Assembly: GCA_965233675.1 (NCBI GenBank)
Contig: OZ247498.1
Coordinates: 3,968,001-4,032,000, forward strand
Direction of reading: 5' to 3'
Source: SZUA-309 sp965233675
GTDB taxonomy: Bacteria; Pseudomonadota; Gammaproteobacteria; Pseudomonadales; Azotimanducaceae
DNA: 64,000 bases
The translations under genes and the position numbers were made by a program. This document shows positions 1 to 9,718 of the stretch, piece by piece. The notes under the pieces were generated by a model. That model saw only the letters and a program-made list of their open reading frames with translations. It was not told the origin of the DNA and ran no database searches. The stretch's first letter is position 1. Each line of letters begins with the position of its first letter.

Positions 1-933
1 AGGGACTACGAGTTGCCCCAGGTGATCATGGATTACCGCGGGCTCGCCAAGCTGAAATCAACCTACACGGACAAGCTGCCTCTGGTGATCAACCAGAAAA
101 CGGGCCGGGTGCATACCTCCTATCATCAGGCCGTCGCAGCAACCGGCCGGCTCTCCTCGACGGACCCGAACCTGCAGAACATTCCCATCCGCACCGCGGA
201 TGGCAGAAAAATCCGTCAGGCCTTCGTGGCGCCGCCGGGACGCAAGATCATCGCCGCCGACTATTCCCAGATCGAGCTCAGGATCATGGCGCATCTGTCC
301 TCCGATACGGGCCTGACCGAGGCTTTCGCCAATGAGCAGGATATCCATCGGGCCACGGCGGCCGAAGTCTTTTCCGTGGGACTCGATGAGGTCAGTGACG
401 ATCAGCGTCGCAATGCCAAGGCGATCAACTTCGGCCTCATCTACGGGATGTCCGCCTTCGGTCTGGGCCGGCAGCTGTCGATCAGTCGGACGCTGGCCCA
501 GGACTATATCGATCGATACTTCGCCCGTTATCCGGGAGTGGCGGATTACATGGAGCGGACCCGGGCACTTGCCCATGATCAGGGCTTCGTGGAAACGGTC
601 TATGGCCGCCGCCTCTACCTGCCGGAAATCAATTCCAAAAATCATCAGCGTCGCCAGGCGGCGGAACGCACGGCCATCAATGCCCCCATGCAGGGAACAG
701 CGGCAGACATCATCAAAATGGCCATGCTGTCCGTGGATGCCTGGTTACCCGAATCGGGTCTGGATGCGCTCATGATCATGCAGGTGCACGATGAGCTGGT
801 CTTCGAAGTGGCTGAAGGCGACGTGGATAAACTTGTCAGCGGCGTGAACGAGCGGATGTCGGCCGCAGCGGAACTCGCAGTGGCGCTGATCGTGGACGTT
901 GGGGTGGGCGACAACTGGGACGAGGCGCACTGA
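1..933 (+). CDS. polA: DNA polymerase I, C-terminal polymerase domain (partial at window edge)
   Basis: This is the carboxy-terminal part of a family A DNA polymerase, which fills gaps and removes primers in replication and repair. The reading frame is open to base 1, so the 5'-nuclease and proofreading parts lie outside the window. The three palm and finger motifs are visible: DYSQIELRIMAHLS (motif A), RRNAKAINFGLIYGMSAFG (motif B, O-helix) and QVHDELVFEV (motif C). The gene ends convergently with engB; its stop codon lies in a 9-bp-stem hairpin that could serve as terminator. The identification is secure. Confidence 0.97.
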   Translation, partial: RDYELPQVIMDYRGLAKLKSTYTDKLPLVINQKTGRVHTSYHQAVAATGRLSSTDPNLQNIPIRTADGRKIRQAFVAPPGRKIIAADYSQIELRIMAHLSSDTGLTEAFANEQDIHRATAAEVFSVGLDEVSDDQRRNAKAINFGLIYGMSAFGLGRQLSISRTLAQDYIDRYFARYPGVADYMERTRALAHDQGFVETVYGRRLYLPEINSKNHQRRQAAERTAINAPMQGTAADIIKMAMLSVDAWLPESGLDALMIMQVHDELVFEVAEGDVDKLVSGVNERMSAAAELAVALIVDVGVGDNWDEAH

Positions 934-948
934 CGTAAACGTCAGTGC
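927..948. terminator. Hairpin between convergent polA and engB
   Basis: A perfect 9-bp inverted repeat (GCACTGACG, loop TAAA, CGTCAGTGC) overlaps the polA stop codon and lies between two convergent genes. There is only a short GTTTG after it rather than a clear T-run, so intrinsic terminator function is inferred from position and stem strength. Confidence 0.45.
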
Positions 949-979
949 GTTTGAGTTCTGCTGCGCAAAACTCTGTCTG

Positions 980-1705
980 TTATTCCTCGGTTTCGGTAAG
1001 CCACCCGGTCAGGGTGCTGACCAGGTCGGGGAGGCCCTGGCCGCTGGCGGCGGAAAACAACTGCACGGTGGTCAGTTCTGAGCCGTCCACCGCGTTGCGC
1101 ACCTGCTGCAGCACTTTGCCCTGGGCACCCCGTTTCAGCTTGTCGGCCTTGTTCAGCAGGATGCGCAACGGCAATCCGGAAGGATCCGCCCATTCGATGA
1201 GTTCGATGTCGAAGGGCTGCAGCGGATGGCGGATGTCCATCACCAGCACCACGCCGGCAAGCGCATCCCGTTCGTTCAGATAGTCGTTCACGGTCTTCTG
1301 CCAGGCGGCCTGGGCGGATTTGCCCGCCTGGGCGTAGCCGTAGCCCGGCAGATCGACCAGACGGCCGTTGGTGCCGGGCACGTCGAAGAAATTCAGAAGC
1401 TGGGTCCGGCCCGGCTGTTTTGAGACCTTGGCCGTGCGGCGATTGCCGGTGAGCCGATTCAGCACCGACGACTTACCCGCATTCGATCTGCCCGCGACAG
1501 CGATTTCCGGGCCGATTGCCGGCGGGCACTGCGACACCTTGGCGGCACTCTTGAGAAAAGTGGCGGCCAGGCGAGGGGCGTCGGCTGGCGGTTTTGCGCC
1601 GCCGCCTTCCCTGGGGGTCGATTTTCCGGGTTGTCTGCTCAAACTGATGCCTGTCTGCTGGGTGCCTGTCCGCTGAGTGTCTGTACTGACGGTGGCGGAT
1701 AGCAC
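980..1705 (-). CDS. engB: Ribosome biogenesis GTP-binding protein YsxC/EngB
   Basis: This is a small TRAFAC-class GTPase needed for late assembly of the large ribosomal subunit. The G motifs are all present: GRSNAGKSS (G1), the PGRTQ region (G2), DLPGYGYA (G3) and NKADK (G4). At 241 residues it is longer than the usual 195-215, with an N-terminal extension before the conserved start of the fold at ATFLKSAAK. No internal ATG offers a shorter start, so the extension may be real or the start may be a non-ATG codon. The polA-engB-cytochrome c4-dsbA order is as in Pseudomonas. Confidence 0.95.
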   Translation of the reverse strand: MLSATVSTDTQRTGTQQTGISLSRQPGKSTPREGGGAKPPADAPRLAATFLKSAAKVSQCPPAIGPEIAVAGRSNAGKSSVLNRLTGNRRTAKVSKQPGRTQLLNFFDVPGTNGRLVDLPGYGYAQAGKSAQAAWQKTVNDYLNERDALAGVVLVMDIRHPLQPFDIELIEWADPSGLPLRILLNKADKLKRGAQGKVLQQVRNAVDGSELTTVQLFSAASGQGLPDLVSTLTGWLTETEE

Positions 1706-1819
1706 CGCTGTGGTCGGGTCCTGATCGGTGGGCCGATGCGTGGGACTGCTACTGAGAATCGTATATTGTATAATCCGCGCCCGGCAAAACGCCCGTCGCC
1801 CCGCAAACGGCGGTGTGCG

Positions 1820-1864
1820 TTATAAGCGGTATAAGCGATACAAGCGGCATAAGTGATAAAAGCC
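1820..1864. repeat. Five tandem degenerate 9-bp repeats (consensus RTATAAGCG)
   Basis: The units are TTATAAGCG, GTATAAGCG, ATACAAGCG, GCATAAGTG and ATAAAAGCC, head to tail, in the intergenic region between divergent engB and the cytochrome c4 gene. A perfect TATAAT lies about 45 bp upstream (1769-1774) but has no good -35 partner. The array may be a regulatory site or slippage-derived sequence; its function is unknown. Confidence 0.6.
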
Positions 1865-1906
1865 GCAGTTGCAGTGTACAAGACAAATCAGTAGGACTAA
1901 TCAGCA

Positions 1907-2536
1907 ATGGTGTCACCATCTCTGAGGGCCCTGGCCTTGGCCAGTTTCATTTCCCTGGCCGCCGCTCCGGCACTCGGCGCAGGCGATCCCGCCGCCGGCG
2001 AAGCCCAGGCCACCGCCTGTGCGGCCTGCCATGGGCAGGATGGCGCAACCGGCCTGGATCCGACCTATCCCAATCTGGCCGGCCAGAACGAAAAGTATCT
2101 GCTGCACCAGCTGACGAGTATCCGTGATGGAGACCGGAATATTGCCCTGATGGCCGGTCAACTCACCGGTAAGAGCGACGACGATCTGGCCAATCTGGCG
2201 GCTTATTACGCCAGCCTGCCCGGCAAGATCAACCAGTCTCAGGGCGATGACGAGCTGCTCGCCCGTGCCGCAGGCATCTATCGGGGCGGTATCGCGGACA
2301 AGGGCGTGGCTGCCTGCACCTCCTGCCACGCTCCGACCGGCAACGGTAATGCGGCTGCGGGATACCCGGATATCGGCGGTCAGCCCACTGGCTACACCAT
2401 CGCCCAGCTGACGGCGTATCGGGAAGGCGACCGGACCACGGACGATAATGTGGGCGGTATGATGCGCGGCGTTGCGCGGGGCCTGACTGACAAGGAAATT
2501 GCTGCATTGGCGGATTACATCCAGGGTCTGCACTGA
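1907..2536 (+). CDS. Cytochrome c4, dihaem
   Basis: This is a periplasmic dihaem c-type cytochrome carrying electrons from the bc1 complex to terminal oxidases. A Sec signal peptide covers the first ~24 residues (ending PALG-A), followed by two homologous haem domains with CAACH near residue 38 and CTSCH near residue 138. The length of 209 residues is typical. The gene precedes dsbA, an arrangement conserved in Pseudomonas. No odd features were seen. Confidence 0.95.
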   Translation: MVSPSLRALALASFISLAAAPALGAGDPAAGEAQATACAACHGQDGATGLDPTYPNLAGQNEKYLLHQLTSIRDGDRNIALMAGQLTGKSDDDLANLAAYYASLPGKINQSQGDDELLARAAGIYRGGIADKGVAACTSCHAPTGNGNAAAGYPDIGGQPTGYTIAQLTAYREGDRTTDDNVGGMMRGVARGLTDKEIAALADYIQGLH

Positions 2537-2720
2537 CCTGCTTCGCTCAGCGCGATCGAGCACAGGCGGTTCCATTTCTGCGAACCGCTTCAGACTTCAC
2601 CCATTGCACCTTTTCCCTGCCGTGCGGTCTAATTTTGCCGTGTTGCAGAGACGACGTTCAGAAATGTTCCATCTGAACGTGATTGAATGGCAACAGGAAC
2701 CGACCGGAAACAGGAAGCTC

Positions 2721-3419
2721 ATGAATTCTTTGTATTTTGCCGCGGTGCTCACCGCGTTCGCCACCTTCGGACTGACGACCAGCGCCCAGGCGATGGAATT
2801 CGAGGAAGGCACGCACTACGAGCGGCTGACCGTGCCGGTGCAGACGGCGGACGAGACACGGGTGGAAGTGGTGGAAGCCTTTTCCTATGCCTGCGTTCAC
2901 TGCAAGACCTTCGATCCCGCGGTGGAGGCCTGGCACCATGAACAGGGTGCGGGTGTGGATTTTCAGCGCATGCCGGCCATCTTCAATCAGACCTGGGCCA
3001 TTTTTGCGCAGGCCTACTACACCGCCGAAGTGCTGGGCGTGACCGAGCAGGTGCACACGCCGATCTTCAAAGCCATTCATGAGCAGGGCAAGGACCTCCG
3101 GGACCCGGCCGCCATGGCCATTTTGTTTGAGACCTTCGCCGGTGTACCCAAGTCAGACTTCGAACAGGTCTACGACAGCTTCGGCGTCCGCTCCAAGATG
3201 CAGCAGGCTCAGGCCCATGGCCGCGCTTATGGCCTCACCGGCACGCCGTCCATGATCGTCGATGGTCTGTTCAGAACCGACGGCCAGATGGCAGGCAGCA
3301 ACGCCATGATGCTCGAGGTGGTGGATTTTCTGGTGGCCCAGCAGGCCGAGGCGCGGGACATTGATCTCCCGCCGCCGACCCCGGTCGCGCCCACCGGCCT
3401 GACTGCGGAAGGTGAGTAA
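2721..3419 (+). CDS. dsbA: Thiol:disulfide interchange protein DsbA
   Basis: This is a periplasmic thioredoxin-fold oxidase that introduces disulfide bonds into exported proteins. The start at ATG 2721 is chosen because AGGAAGC lies just upstream and a clear signal peptide follows (ending TTSAQA). The active site is C58-V-H-C61, a variant of the usual CPHC, and the cis-proline loop is in GLTGTPSMIVDG. The product is 232 residues. The open frame extends further upstream without signal sequence or ribosome site, so the longer version is unlikely. The CVHC dipeptide may shift the redox potential relative to E. coli DsbA. Confidence 0.93.
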   Translation: MNSLYFAAVLTAFATFGLTTSAQAMEFEEGTHYERLTVPVQTADETRVEVVEAFSYACVHCKTFDPAVEAWHHEQGAGVDFQRMPAIFNQTWAIFAQAYYTAEVLGVTEQVHTPIFKAIHEQGKDLRDPAAMAILFETFAGVPKSDFEQVYDSFGVRSKMQQAQAHGRAYGLTGTPSMIVDGLFRTDGQMAGSNAMMLEVVDFLVAQQAEARDIDLPPPTPVAPTGLTAEGE

Positions 3420-3546
3420 CGCACGACGGTAATAGAACAGCGGAACCAGACCGGCGGAATTAGAACGACGGATAAAAAGGCCACGTTCGTACAACGCGCG
3501 AATATACAAAACTCTTAAGATCCCGACGCCCAACAAGCGAGCAAAA

Positions 3547-4476
3547 GTGCCAGACAGTCCACATTACGCAGTACCCAGGACGGCTAAACTCCTCGCCAGG
3601 TCATTGGAGCAGTCGGCCATGCTCGCCTGGTCAAAACGGGGCGATCTGAGATCCCCGGGCAATTCTGAAATCAACGTGTTGAGTCACTTCGAACCGGAAG
3701 CGTTCGAGGCGACGGACAAGTGCACGTTGAAATTCCTGAGCTACAACATTCAGGTGGGCATCCGCACCACCAAATACCGTCATTACGTGACCAAGGGCTG
3801 GAAGCACGTGCTGCCGCACGAATCCCGCAACCATACCCTGACCCGGATCGCCGACGTGGTCTCCAAGTACGATTTCGTCGCATTGCAGGAAATCGATGCG
3901 GGCAGTATCCGCAGCGGCTTCATCAACCAGGTGGAATACCTGGCGGAGCGCGCCCAGTTCCCCTACTGGTACACCCAGCTCAACCGTGATCTCGGCCCGC
4001 TGGCGCAGCATGGCAACGGCCTGCTCTCGCGCATCGCGCCGAAGGATATGCAGGATCATCGCCTTCCCGGCGCCATTCCCGGTCGCGGCGCCATCGTCGT
4101 CCGGCTGCCGTTCGGCGACGCCAGCGTGCTGGTGGTGATGTTGCATCTGTCGCTGGGTGAACGTTCCCGGGCGATGCAGCTCGAGTACGTGAAAGGCTTG
4201 ATCGATGGGGAGGATCACGTGGTGGTGATGGGTGACATGAACAGTCACCTGGCCGATCTGCTGTTCGATTCCCCGCTGGCAGAAACGGCCCTGCGTCCTG
4301 CTCAGAGCGTGGCGCCTACCTTCCCGTCCTGGCGACCGTCCGTGGCGCTCGATCACATTCTGGTCTCGCCCAAACTGGCCATCGGCAAGTGCGAGGTCCT
4401 CGACTGCCGCCTTTCCGATCATCGGCCCATCTCGGTGAGCCTGACCCGGGCCGACAGGCCGATGGCCGTCCAGTAA
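3547..4476 (+). CDS. Endonuclease/exonuclease/phosphatase family protein
   Basis: This belongs to the DNase I-like (EEP) metallophosphoesterase superfamily. Motifs are FLSYNIQVG near residue 62, ALQEID (catalytic Glu), VVVMGDMNSH (Asp/Asn) and LSDHRPISV (Asp-His pair). It is 309 residues from GTG 3547; the first ~55 residues are poorly conserved in appearance and the true start could be internal. It follows dsbA as in Pseudomonas. The substrate is unknown; no signal peptide is evident. Confidence 0.88.
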   Translation: MPDSPHYAVPRTAKLLARSLEQSAMLAWSKRGDLRSPGNSEINVLSHFEPEAFEATDKCTLKFLSYNIQVGIRTTKYRHYVTKGWKHVLPHESRNHTLTRIADVVSKYDFVALQEIDAGSIRSGFINQVEYLAERAQFPYWYTQLNRDLGPLAQHGNGLLSRIAPKDMQDHRLPGAIPGRGAIVVRLPFGDASVLVVMLHLSLGERSRAMQLEYVKGLIDGEDHVVVMGDMNSHLADLLFDSPLAETALRPAQSVAPTFPSWRPSVALDHILVSPKLAIGKCEVLDCRLSDHRPISVSLTRADRPMAVQ

Positions 4477-4525
4477 ACGACCGGCCACGGGCATCCTGAA
4501 AGGCCGGATCTGATCGCCGGAGAAT

Positions 4526-4560
4526 AAAAAAAGCCGCTCAATCGAGCGGCTTTTTCGTTT
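4526..4560. terminator. Bidirectional intrinsic terminator
   Basis: An 8-bp perfect stem (AGCCGCTC, loop AATC, GAGCGGCT) is flanked by an A-run on the left and TTTTT on the right. It sits between the convergent EEP gene and the PQQ dehydrogenase gene and can terminate both. Confidence 0.9.
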
Positions 4561-4586
4561 CGAGAGGCGGTCAGTTCAATGGGCGG

Positions 4587-6878
4587 TCAATCACCGGCAT
4601 TGACCTGGGCTCTCGAACAGGCGGTATCGAGCAGTTCCGGATAGTTCTTCCGGTAGTCGCTCTGGCACAGGCCGATGGTGGCCTTGGTCATCTCCACCAC
4701 GTAAGCGCGAATGGCTTCGGCACCCGCTTCATCCACTGCATGGGAGAAGCTGGCCATGCCTTTGCCGGCGAAGGCGCCGCCACGGACGATGGCATCCCAG
4801 GCCTCATGCACGCTGGCATCCGAGTAGCGCAGATCCGGAATGCCGGCACCGCTGGCGGTGAGCCCCGGTGCGTGGCAGACCGCGCAGTTCTCATGATAGA
4901 GAGACTGACCCAGTGCCACCTGCTCCGGCGTGTATTCCATGGGTGGCGGTTCGGGGATGTCGATGAAGGTCACGTCCACGGGCGGCAACTCTGCCTCGCC
5001 GCCAATCTTGAAGGCCAGAATCCGGCCCTCCGAGAGTACATTGCCCTTGTGCCGCGGGGCGCCGGACGCGAGGCCGAAAGCGCCGCCCCAACCGGCCAGC
5101 ACGGCCACGTACTGCTCGCCGTCCACCGTATAGGTGACGGGCGCAGCGATGATGCCGGTGCCGACCGGATACTCCCAGACCAGCTCTCCGGTATCCGCCC
5201 GGTAGGCGGCGAAGTAGCCGTCGGAACGACCCTGGAAGACCAGGTTGCCGGCGGTGGACAGCAGGCCGCTGTTCCAGCTGCCCGTGTGCTGAACGCGCCA
5301 GACTTCCTGCTGGGTGACCGGATCCCAGGCAGCAAGGTGGCCGCGCACGGCCTTCAGGTCTTCGATCATCTGATCAGGATCGCCGGTGGGTACCGTCTGC
5401 TGGAAATCCACACCCGTATTCCAGGACTCCGGGTCGTACTGGAAGGCATTGTCCTGAGCGTATTTGAAGGAAAGTTCCAGTGCCGGAATGTAGACCAGAC
5501 CCGTATCCTGATTGAAGGTCATCGGATGCCAGTTGTGGCCGCCGTAGGGCGCGGGCTGGATCTGCTTCATGTCGTTGGCGTAGTGGGCGTCCGGATTCTC
5601 CACCGGCCGACCGGATTCCGGATCGATGTGGCTCGCCCAGGTGACCGGCACATAGGCTTCCGCGGAGATGAATTCGCCGTTGGTGCGGTCGATCACGTAG
5701 AAGAAGCCGTTCTTCGGCGCCTGCATGATCACCTTGCGGGCTTCTCCGTCCACCTCGATGTCTGCAAGGATCATGTGCTGGGTGGCCGTGTAGTCCCAGG
5801 TGTCGCCGGGCGTGGTCTGGTAATGCCAGACCAGAGAGCCGTTGTCCGGGTTGATGGCGAGTATCGAGGATACATAGAGGTTGTCGCCGCCACCGGGTGA
5901 ACGGATGTAGCGGTTCCAGGGCGCGCCATTCCCGACACCCACATAGAGCAGATTCAGCTCCGGGTCGTAGGCCAGGGAATCCCAGACGGTGCCGCCACCG
6001 CCAACTTCCCACCACTTGCCGCCCCGCCAGGTGCCGGCGGCCAGTTCCATGGCGGCATTTTCGAAACCGTCCGCCGGATTGCCGGGCACGGTGTAGAAGC
6101 GCCAGGCCTGGGCGCCGGTGGCCGCATCATAGGCGCTGACATAGCCGCGCACGCCGTATTCGGCGCCACCGTTGCCGATGATCACCTTACCTTTGACGAT
6201 CCGTGGTGCGCCGGTGATCGTATAGGGACGCTCCCGGTCGGTGGTCTGCACTTCCCAGGCCAGCTCGCCGGTGCCCGCATCGAGGGCGATCAGCCGCCCA
6301 TCGAGGGTGCCGGCATAGATCCGGCCTTCCCAGGCAGCGACCCCGCGGTTGACCACGTCGCAGCAGGCATACTTGCCCCACTCCCGCGGCACCTGGGGAT
6401 CATAGGTCCAGAGCAGCTCGCCGGTTCTGGCGTCGTGGGCCCAGACCACGGACCAGGAGCCGGTGGAGAACATGACCCCGTCCACCACGATGGGCGAGGC
6501 TTCCAGACCGCGCTTGGTGCCGGTGTCCCAGTACCAGGCCAGGCCGAGATCGGCGGCGGTTTCCGTATTGATGTCTTTGAGCGGACTGTAGCGCTGCTCG
6601 TCATAGGTGCGGCCATGGGAAAGCCAGTTGCCGGGCTCCGAATCCGCTTTACCGATCCGCGCACCGTTGATGCTGGCGGTGGCGGCCTGAATAGCGGCAG
6701 CCCGGTCGGCGGTGGCGTCCGCGGCGGCATCTGCCGGCTCGGTCTCCACGGCTGATGTCTCCGGCGCAGCCGCCTGCTCGCCACAACCGAGCAAGGCGAA
6801 CGCGGCAAAGGCGAGCGCCAGAATACGTGCGAACGCCGTGGCGTTCGTGCTGAACGAATGAATCATGAAACCCCTCAT
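4587..6878 (-). CDS. PQQ-dependent quinohaemoprotein alcohol dehydrogenase
   Basis: This is a periplasmic quinoprotein dehydrogenase with an eight-bladed propeller binding PQQ and calcium, followed by a fused cytochrome c domain (CAVCH at about residue 665). The vicinal disulfide motif YACCDVV marks the PQQ pocket, and WDYTATQ supplies a propeller-lining Asp. The N-terminus has a lipobox-like ALLGCG, suggesting lipoprotein anchoring, followed by an Ala/Glu-rich linker. At 763 residues it fits the type II family. Typical substrates are primary alcohols or polyols. No PQQ biosynthesis genes are in the window, so the cofactor must come from elsewhere in the genome or from outside. Confidence 0.92.
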   Translation of the reverse strand: MRGFMIHSFSTNATAFARILALAFAAFALLGCGEQAAAPETSAVETEPADAAADATADRAAAIQAATASINGARIGKADSEPGNWLSHGRTYDEQRYSPLKDINTETAADLGLAWYWDTGTKRGLEASPIVVDGVMFSTGSWSVVWAHDARTGELLWTYDPQVPREWGKYACCDVVNRGVAAWEGRIYAGTLDGRLIALDAGTGELAWEVQTTDRERPYTITGAPRIVKGKVIIGNGGAEYGVRGYVSAYDAATGAQAWRFYTVPGNPADGFENAAMELAAGTWRGGKWWEVGGGGTVWDSLAYDPELNLLYVGVGNGAPWNRYIRSPGGGDNLYVSSILAINPDNGSLVWHYQTTPGDTWDYTATQHMILADIEVDGEARKVIMQAPKNGFFYVIDRTNGEFISAEAYVPVTWASHIDPESGRPVENPDAHYANDMKQIQPAPYGGHNWHPMTFNQDTGLVYIPALELSFKYAQDNAFQYDPESWNTGVDFQQTVPTGDPDQMIEDLKAVRGHLAAWDPVTQQEVWRVQHTGSWNSGLLSTAGNLVFQGRSDGYFAAYRADTGELVWEYPVGTGIIAAPVTYTVDGEQYVAVLAGWGGAFGLASGAPRHKGNVLSEGRILAFKIGGEAELPPVDVTFIDIPEPPPMEYTPEQVALGQSLYHENCAVCHAPGLTASGAGIPDLRYSDASVHEAWDAIVRGGAFAGKGMASFSHAVDEAGAEAIRAYVVEMTKATIGLCQSDYRKNYPELLDTACSRAQVNAGD

Positions 6879-7012
6879 TTTTGGACTACCTACCCTGATA
6901 CCGAGTTTACCGGGCCGATCCGGAGAATGTACCCCCTACTCGAGCGGCTCCTTTATGATGCGTAAACGCACCCGGCCGGGTGCACCAGAGGAAGTCGGCA
7001 TTGGCAGTGAAC

Positions 7013-9718
7013 ATGAACACAGAGGGACATCAGAATGCTTCCCGGGATCAGACGGGTTCCTGGGATCAGGAACTCGCCGAATGGCTCGACGCCATGGACG
7101 ACGTGCTCGCGGAACGCGGACCGGATGGCGCCCGGGAACTCGTGCAGAAGCTGCAGTCTCACCTCTCTCATCGAGGCCTGGTGCTGACTGAAGCCGCGCT
7201 CAACACGCCGTACAAGAACACCATCGATGTGCGGGAGCAGCCGCGCTACCCGGGCAACGTCGAGCTGGAAACCCGGATCGGCAACATCATCCGCTGGAAT
7301 GCAGTGGCCATGGTGCTGCAGGCCTACGACTCGGGCTCCGGCGTCGGCGGTCACATCGCCACCTATCTTTCCGCGGCCACCATGATGGAGGTGGGCTTCA
7401 ACCATGTGTTCCGGGCGGCCACTGACCAGTACGGCGGTGATCAGGTGCATTTTCAGGCGCATACGGCGCCCGGGGTTTACGCCCGGGCCTTTCTGGAAGG
7501 TCGGCTGAGCGAGACTCAGCTTGCCAATTTCCGCCGGGAGCTCGGCGAGGGCGGCGGGCTGCCGAGTTATCCGCACCCACGCCGGCTGCCGGATTTCTGG
7601 CAGATGCCCACGGCGAGCATGGGACTTTCCACCCCCAGCGCCATCTATCAGGCGCGCTTCGCCAAGTACCTGGAAAGCCGGGGCCTGAAACCGGACAACG
7701 GCGGCAAGATCTGGACCTTCATCGGCGATGGTGAATCGGACGAGCCGGAAGTGCTCGGTACCATCAACATCGCCAGCCGGGAGGGGCTCGACAACCTGGT
7801 GCTGGTGATCAACTGCAACCTGCAACGCCTCGATGGACCCGTGCGCGGCAACGGCAAGATCATCCAGGAACTCGAACGGGCTTTCCGGGGCGCGGACTGG
7901 CATGTGATCAAGGTGATCTGGGGCGGCGGCTGGGACCCGCTGATTGCGCGGGATGAAGACGGCCTGCTGCAGGAACGCATGGAACAGGCGGTGGATGGCG
8001 ACTATCAGATGTATACCGTCTCGCCGGGTGACGCGGTCCGCGAGCACTGGGTGGAAACCTCCCCTGCCCTGAAAGAACTGATGAAGACGCTCACGGACGA
8101 GGAGATCCGCTCCATCAAGCGTGGTGGCCAGGATCACCAGAAAATCTATGCGGCGTTCGAGCGTGCCGCAGCGGTGACCGGCAAACCGTGCGTTGTGCTG
8201 TTGAAGACGGTGAAAGGCGATGGTCTCGGCCCGGGTACGGAAGGGTCGAATACGGTGCATCAGAAAAAGCAGCTGTCGGCGGCCGAACGCAAGGAGCTGG
8301 CGAAGCGACTGGACATCCCGCTCCCGGAAGACGCGGTACTGGCCGCCAGCTTCTACCAGCCGGACCCGGATTCGGAAGAGGTGCGCTACGCTCTCTCACG
8401 CCGGGAGGCGCTCGGCGGCTTTCTCCCGGAGCGTCGAGTGGCTTGTGAACGCCTGACGCCGCCGGAGCTGACGATGTTCGCCGACCTGCTGGGCGGCACC
8501 GAAGGCACGGACCGGGAAATCTCCACCACCATGGTCATGGTGCGCATGCTGGCCAAGCTGCTGCGTGATAAAGACCTGGGTCGCTACATCGTACCCATCG
8601 TGCCGGACGAAGCCCGCACCTTCGGCATGGATGGCCTGTTCCCCCAGGCCGGCATCTACTCGCCGGCTGGCCAGCAGTACCGGCCGGTGGATGCGGGCAC
8701 CATCGCCCCGTACCGGGAAGCGGAGGATGGCCAGATCCTGCAGGAAGGTATCTGCGAGACGGGTGCCATGGCGTCGTTTCTGGCGGCGGGCACGGCCTAC
8801 GCCAATCACGGTCTGCCCATGATTCCGTTCTACATTTTCTACTCCATGTTCGGCTTTCAACGGGTCGGTGACATGATCTGGGCCTGTGGCGACATGATGT
8901 GCAAGGGCTTCCTGCTCGGCGGCACTTCCGGACGGACCACGTTGAATGGCGAAGGGGTGCAGCATCAGGATGGCCACTCTCATCTGATCGCCTCCACCGT
9001 GCCGAACATGAAGAGTTACGACCCGGCGTTTGCCTATGAGCTGGTCCTCATCGTGCGGGACGGCATCCGCCGCATGTACGGCGAGCAGGAAGACGTCTTC
9101 TACTATCTGACCGTGACCAATCAGAACTACCCGATGCCGGCCATCCCTGAATCCGGCAGCCCGGAACGGGCGGCGGTGGAAACCGGCGTGCTTGCCGGCA
9201 TGTACTGTTTTGATCGGCAGGAAGGCGCGATCGTGAACCTGTTCGGCAGCGGTGCGATCATGACAGAGGTCCTTGCCGCCCGTGCGCACCTGTCTGGCCT
9301 GGGCATCGCCAGTAATCTCTGGTCGGTGACCAGCTACAACGAACTCATGCGGGAAGGTATGGCGGCGGAACGGGAACAGTTGATGAGCGTGGGCGAAGCT
9401 CAGCGGAAACCGCTGGTGGCGGAACTGCTGGAGAATGAGGAAGGCGTGTTCGTGGCGGCCAGCGACTACATGAAGGCGTTACCGCTCTCCATCGCGCGCT
9501 GGGTGCCGGGACCTTATGAAGTGCTCGGCACGGACGGGTTCGGCCTGTCGGAAGACCGACACGTGCTGCGGGAGTACTTCGAGGTGTCTGCGGAATGGGT
9601 GGCCTACACGGCGCTCTCCACACTGGCTCAGAACAATCTGCTGAACGCTGATGTGGCAAAGCAGTTCGCCAGCGATCACGGCCTGGATACAGACAAAGCG
9701 GATCCGTTCAATGGCTGA
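7013..9718 (+). CDS. aceE: Pyruvate dehydrogenase E1 component, homodimeric type
   Basis: This is the thiamine-diphosphate-dependent decarboxylase of the pyruvate dehydrogenase complex. The ThDP/Mg motif runs from GDGESDEPE to VINCN (about residues 233-264). The product is about 901 residues, as in E. coli AceE. The start is uncertain: ATG 7013 is given, but TTG 7001 is better spaced from AGAGGAAG, and GTG 6980 is also in frame. No aceF or lpd follows; instead a sulfotransferase gene overlaps its last codons. The E2 and E3 subunits must be encoded elsewhere. Confidence 0.95.
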   Translation: MNTEGHQNASRDQTGSWDQELAEWLDAMDDVLAERGPDGARELVQKLQSHLSHRGLVLTEAALNTPYKNTIDVREQPRYPGNVELETRIGNIIRWNAVAMVLQAYDSGSGVGGHIATYLSAATMMEVGFNHVFRAATDQYGGDQVHFQAHTAPGVYARAFLEGRLSETQLANFRRELGEGGGLPSYPHPRRLPDFWQMPTASMGLSTPSAIYQARFAKYLESRGLKPDNGGKIWTFIGDGESDEPEVLGTINIASREGLDNLVLVINCNLQRLDGPVRGNGKIIQELERAFRGADWHVIKVIWGGGWDPLIARDEDGLLQERMEQAVDGDYQMYTVSPGDAVREHWVETSPALKELMKTLTDEEIRSIKRGGQDHQKIYAAFERAAAVTGKPCVVLLKTVKGDGLGPGTEGSNTVHQKKQLSAAERKELAKRLDIPLPEDAVLAASFYQPDPDSEEVRYALSRREALGGFLPERRVACERLTPPELTMFADLLGGTEGTDREISTTMVMVRMLAKLLRDKDLGRYIVPIVPDEARTFGMDGLFPQAGIYSPAGQQYRPVDAGTIAPYREAEDGQILQEGICETGAMASFLAAGTAYANHGLPMIPFYIFYSMFGFQRVGDMIWACGDMMCKGFLLGGTSGRTTLNGEGVQHQDGHSHLIASTVPNMKSYDPAFAYELVLIVRDGIRRMYGEQEDVFYYLTVTNQNYPMPAIPESGSPERAAVETGVLAGMYCFDRQEGAIVNLFGSGAIMTEVLAARAHLSGLGIASNLWSVTSYNELMREGMAAEREQLMSVGEAQRKPLVAELLENEEGVFVAASDYMKALPLSIARWVPGPYEVLGTDGFGLSEDRHVLREYFEVSAEWVAYTALSTLAQNNLLNADVAKQFASDHGLDTDKADPFNG

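Noticed and set aside
1769..1774. TATAAT as the cytochrome c4 promoter
   Set aside because: The -10 match is perfect but I found no acceptable -35 at 16-18 bp, and the gene starts 130 bp downstream; not supported enough to list.
4740..5900. 386-codon plus-strand ORF over the PQQ dehydrogenase gene
   Set aside because: It is opposite a gene with strong family motifs and shows no domain of its own.
6953..8260. 435-codon antisense ORF over aceE
   Set aside because: It lies opposite the conserved aceE frame in GC-rich sequence; its His/Arg-rich composition is typical of a shadow.
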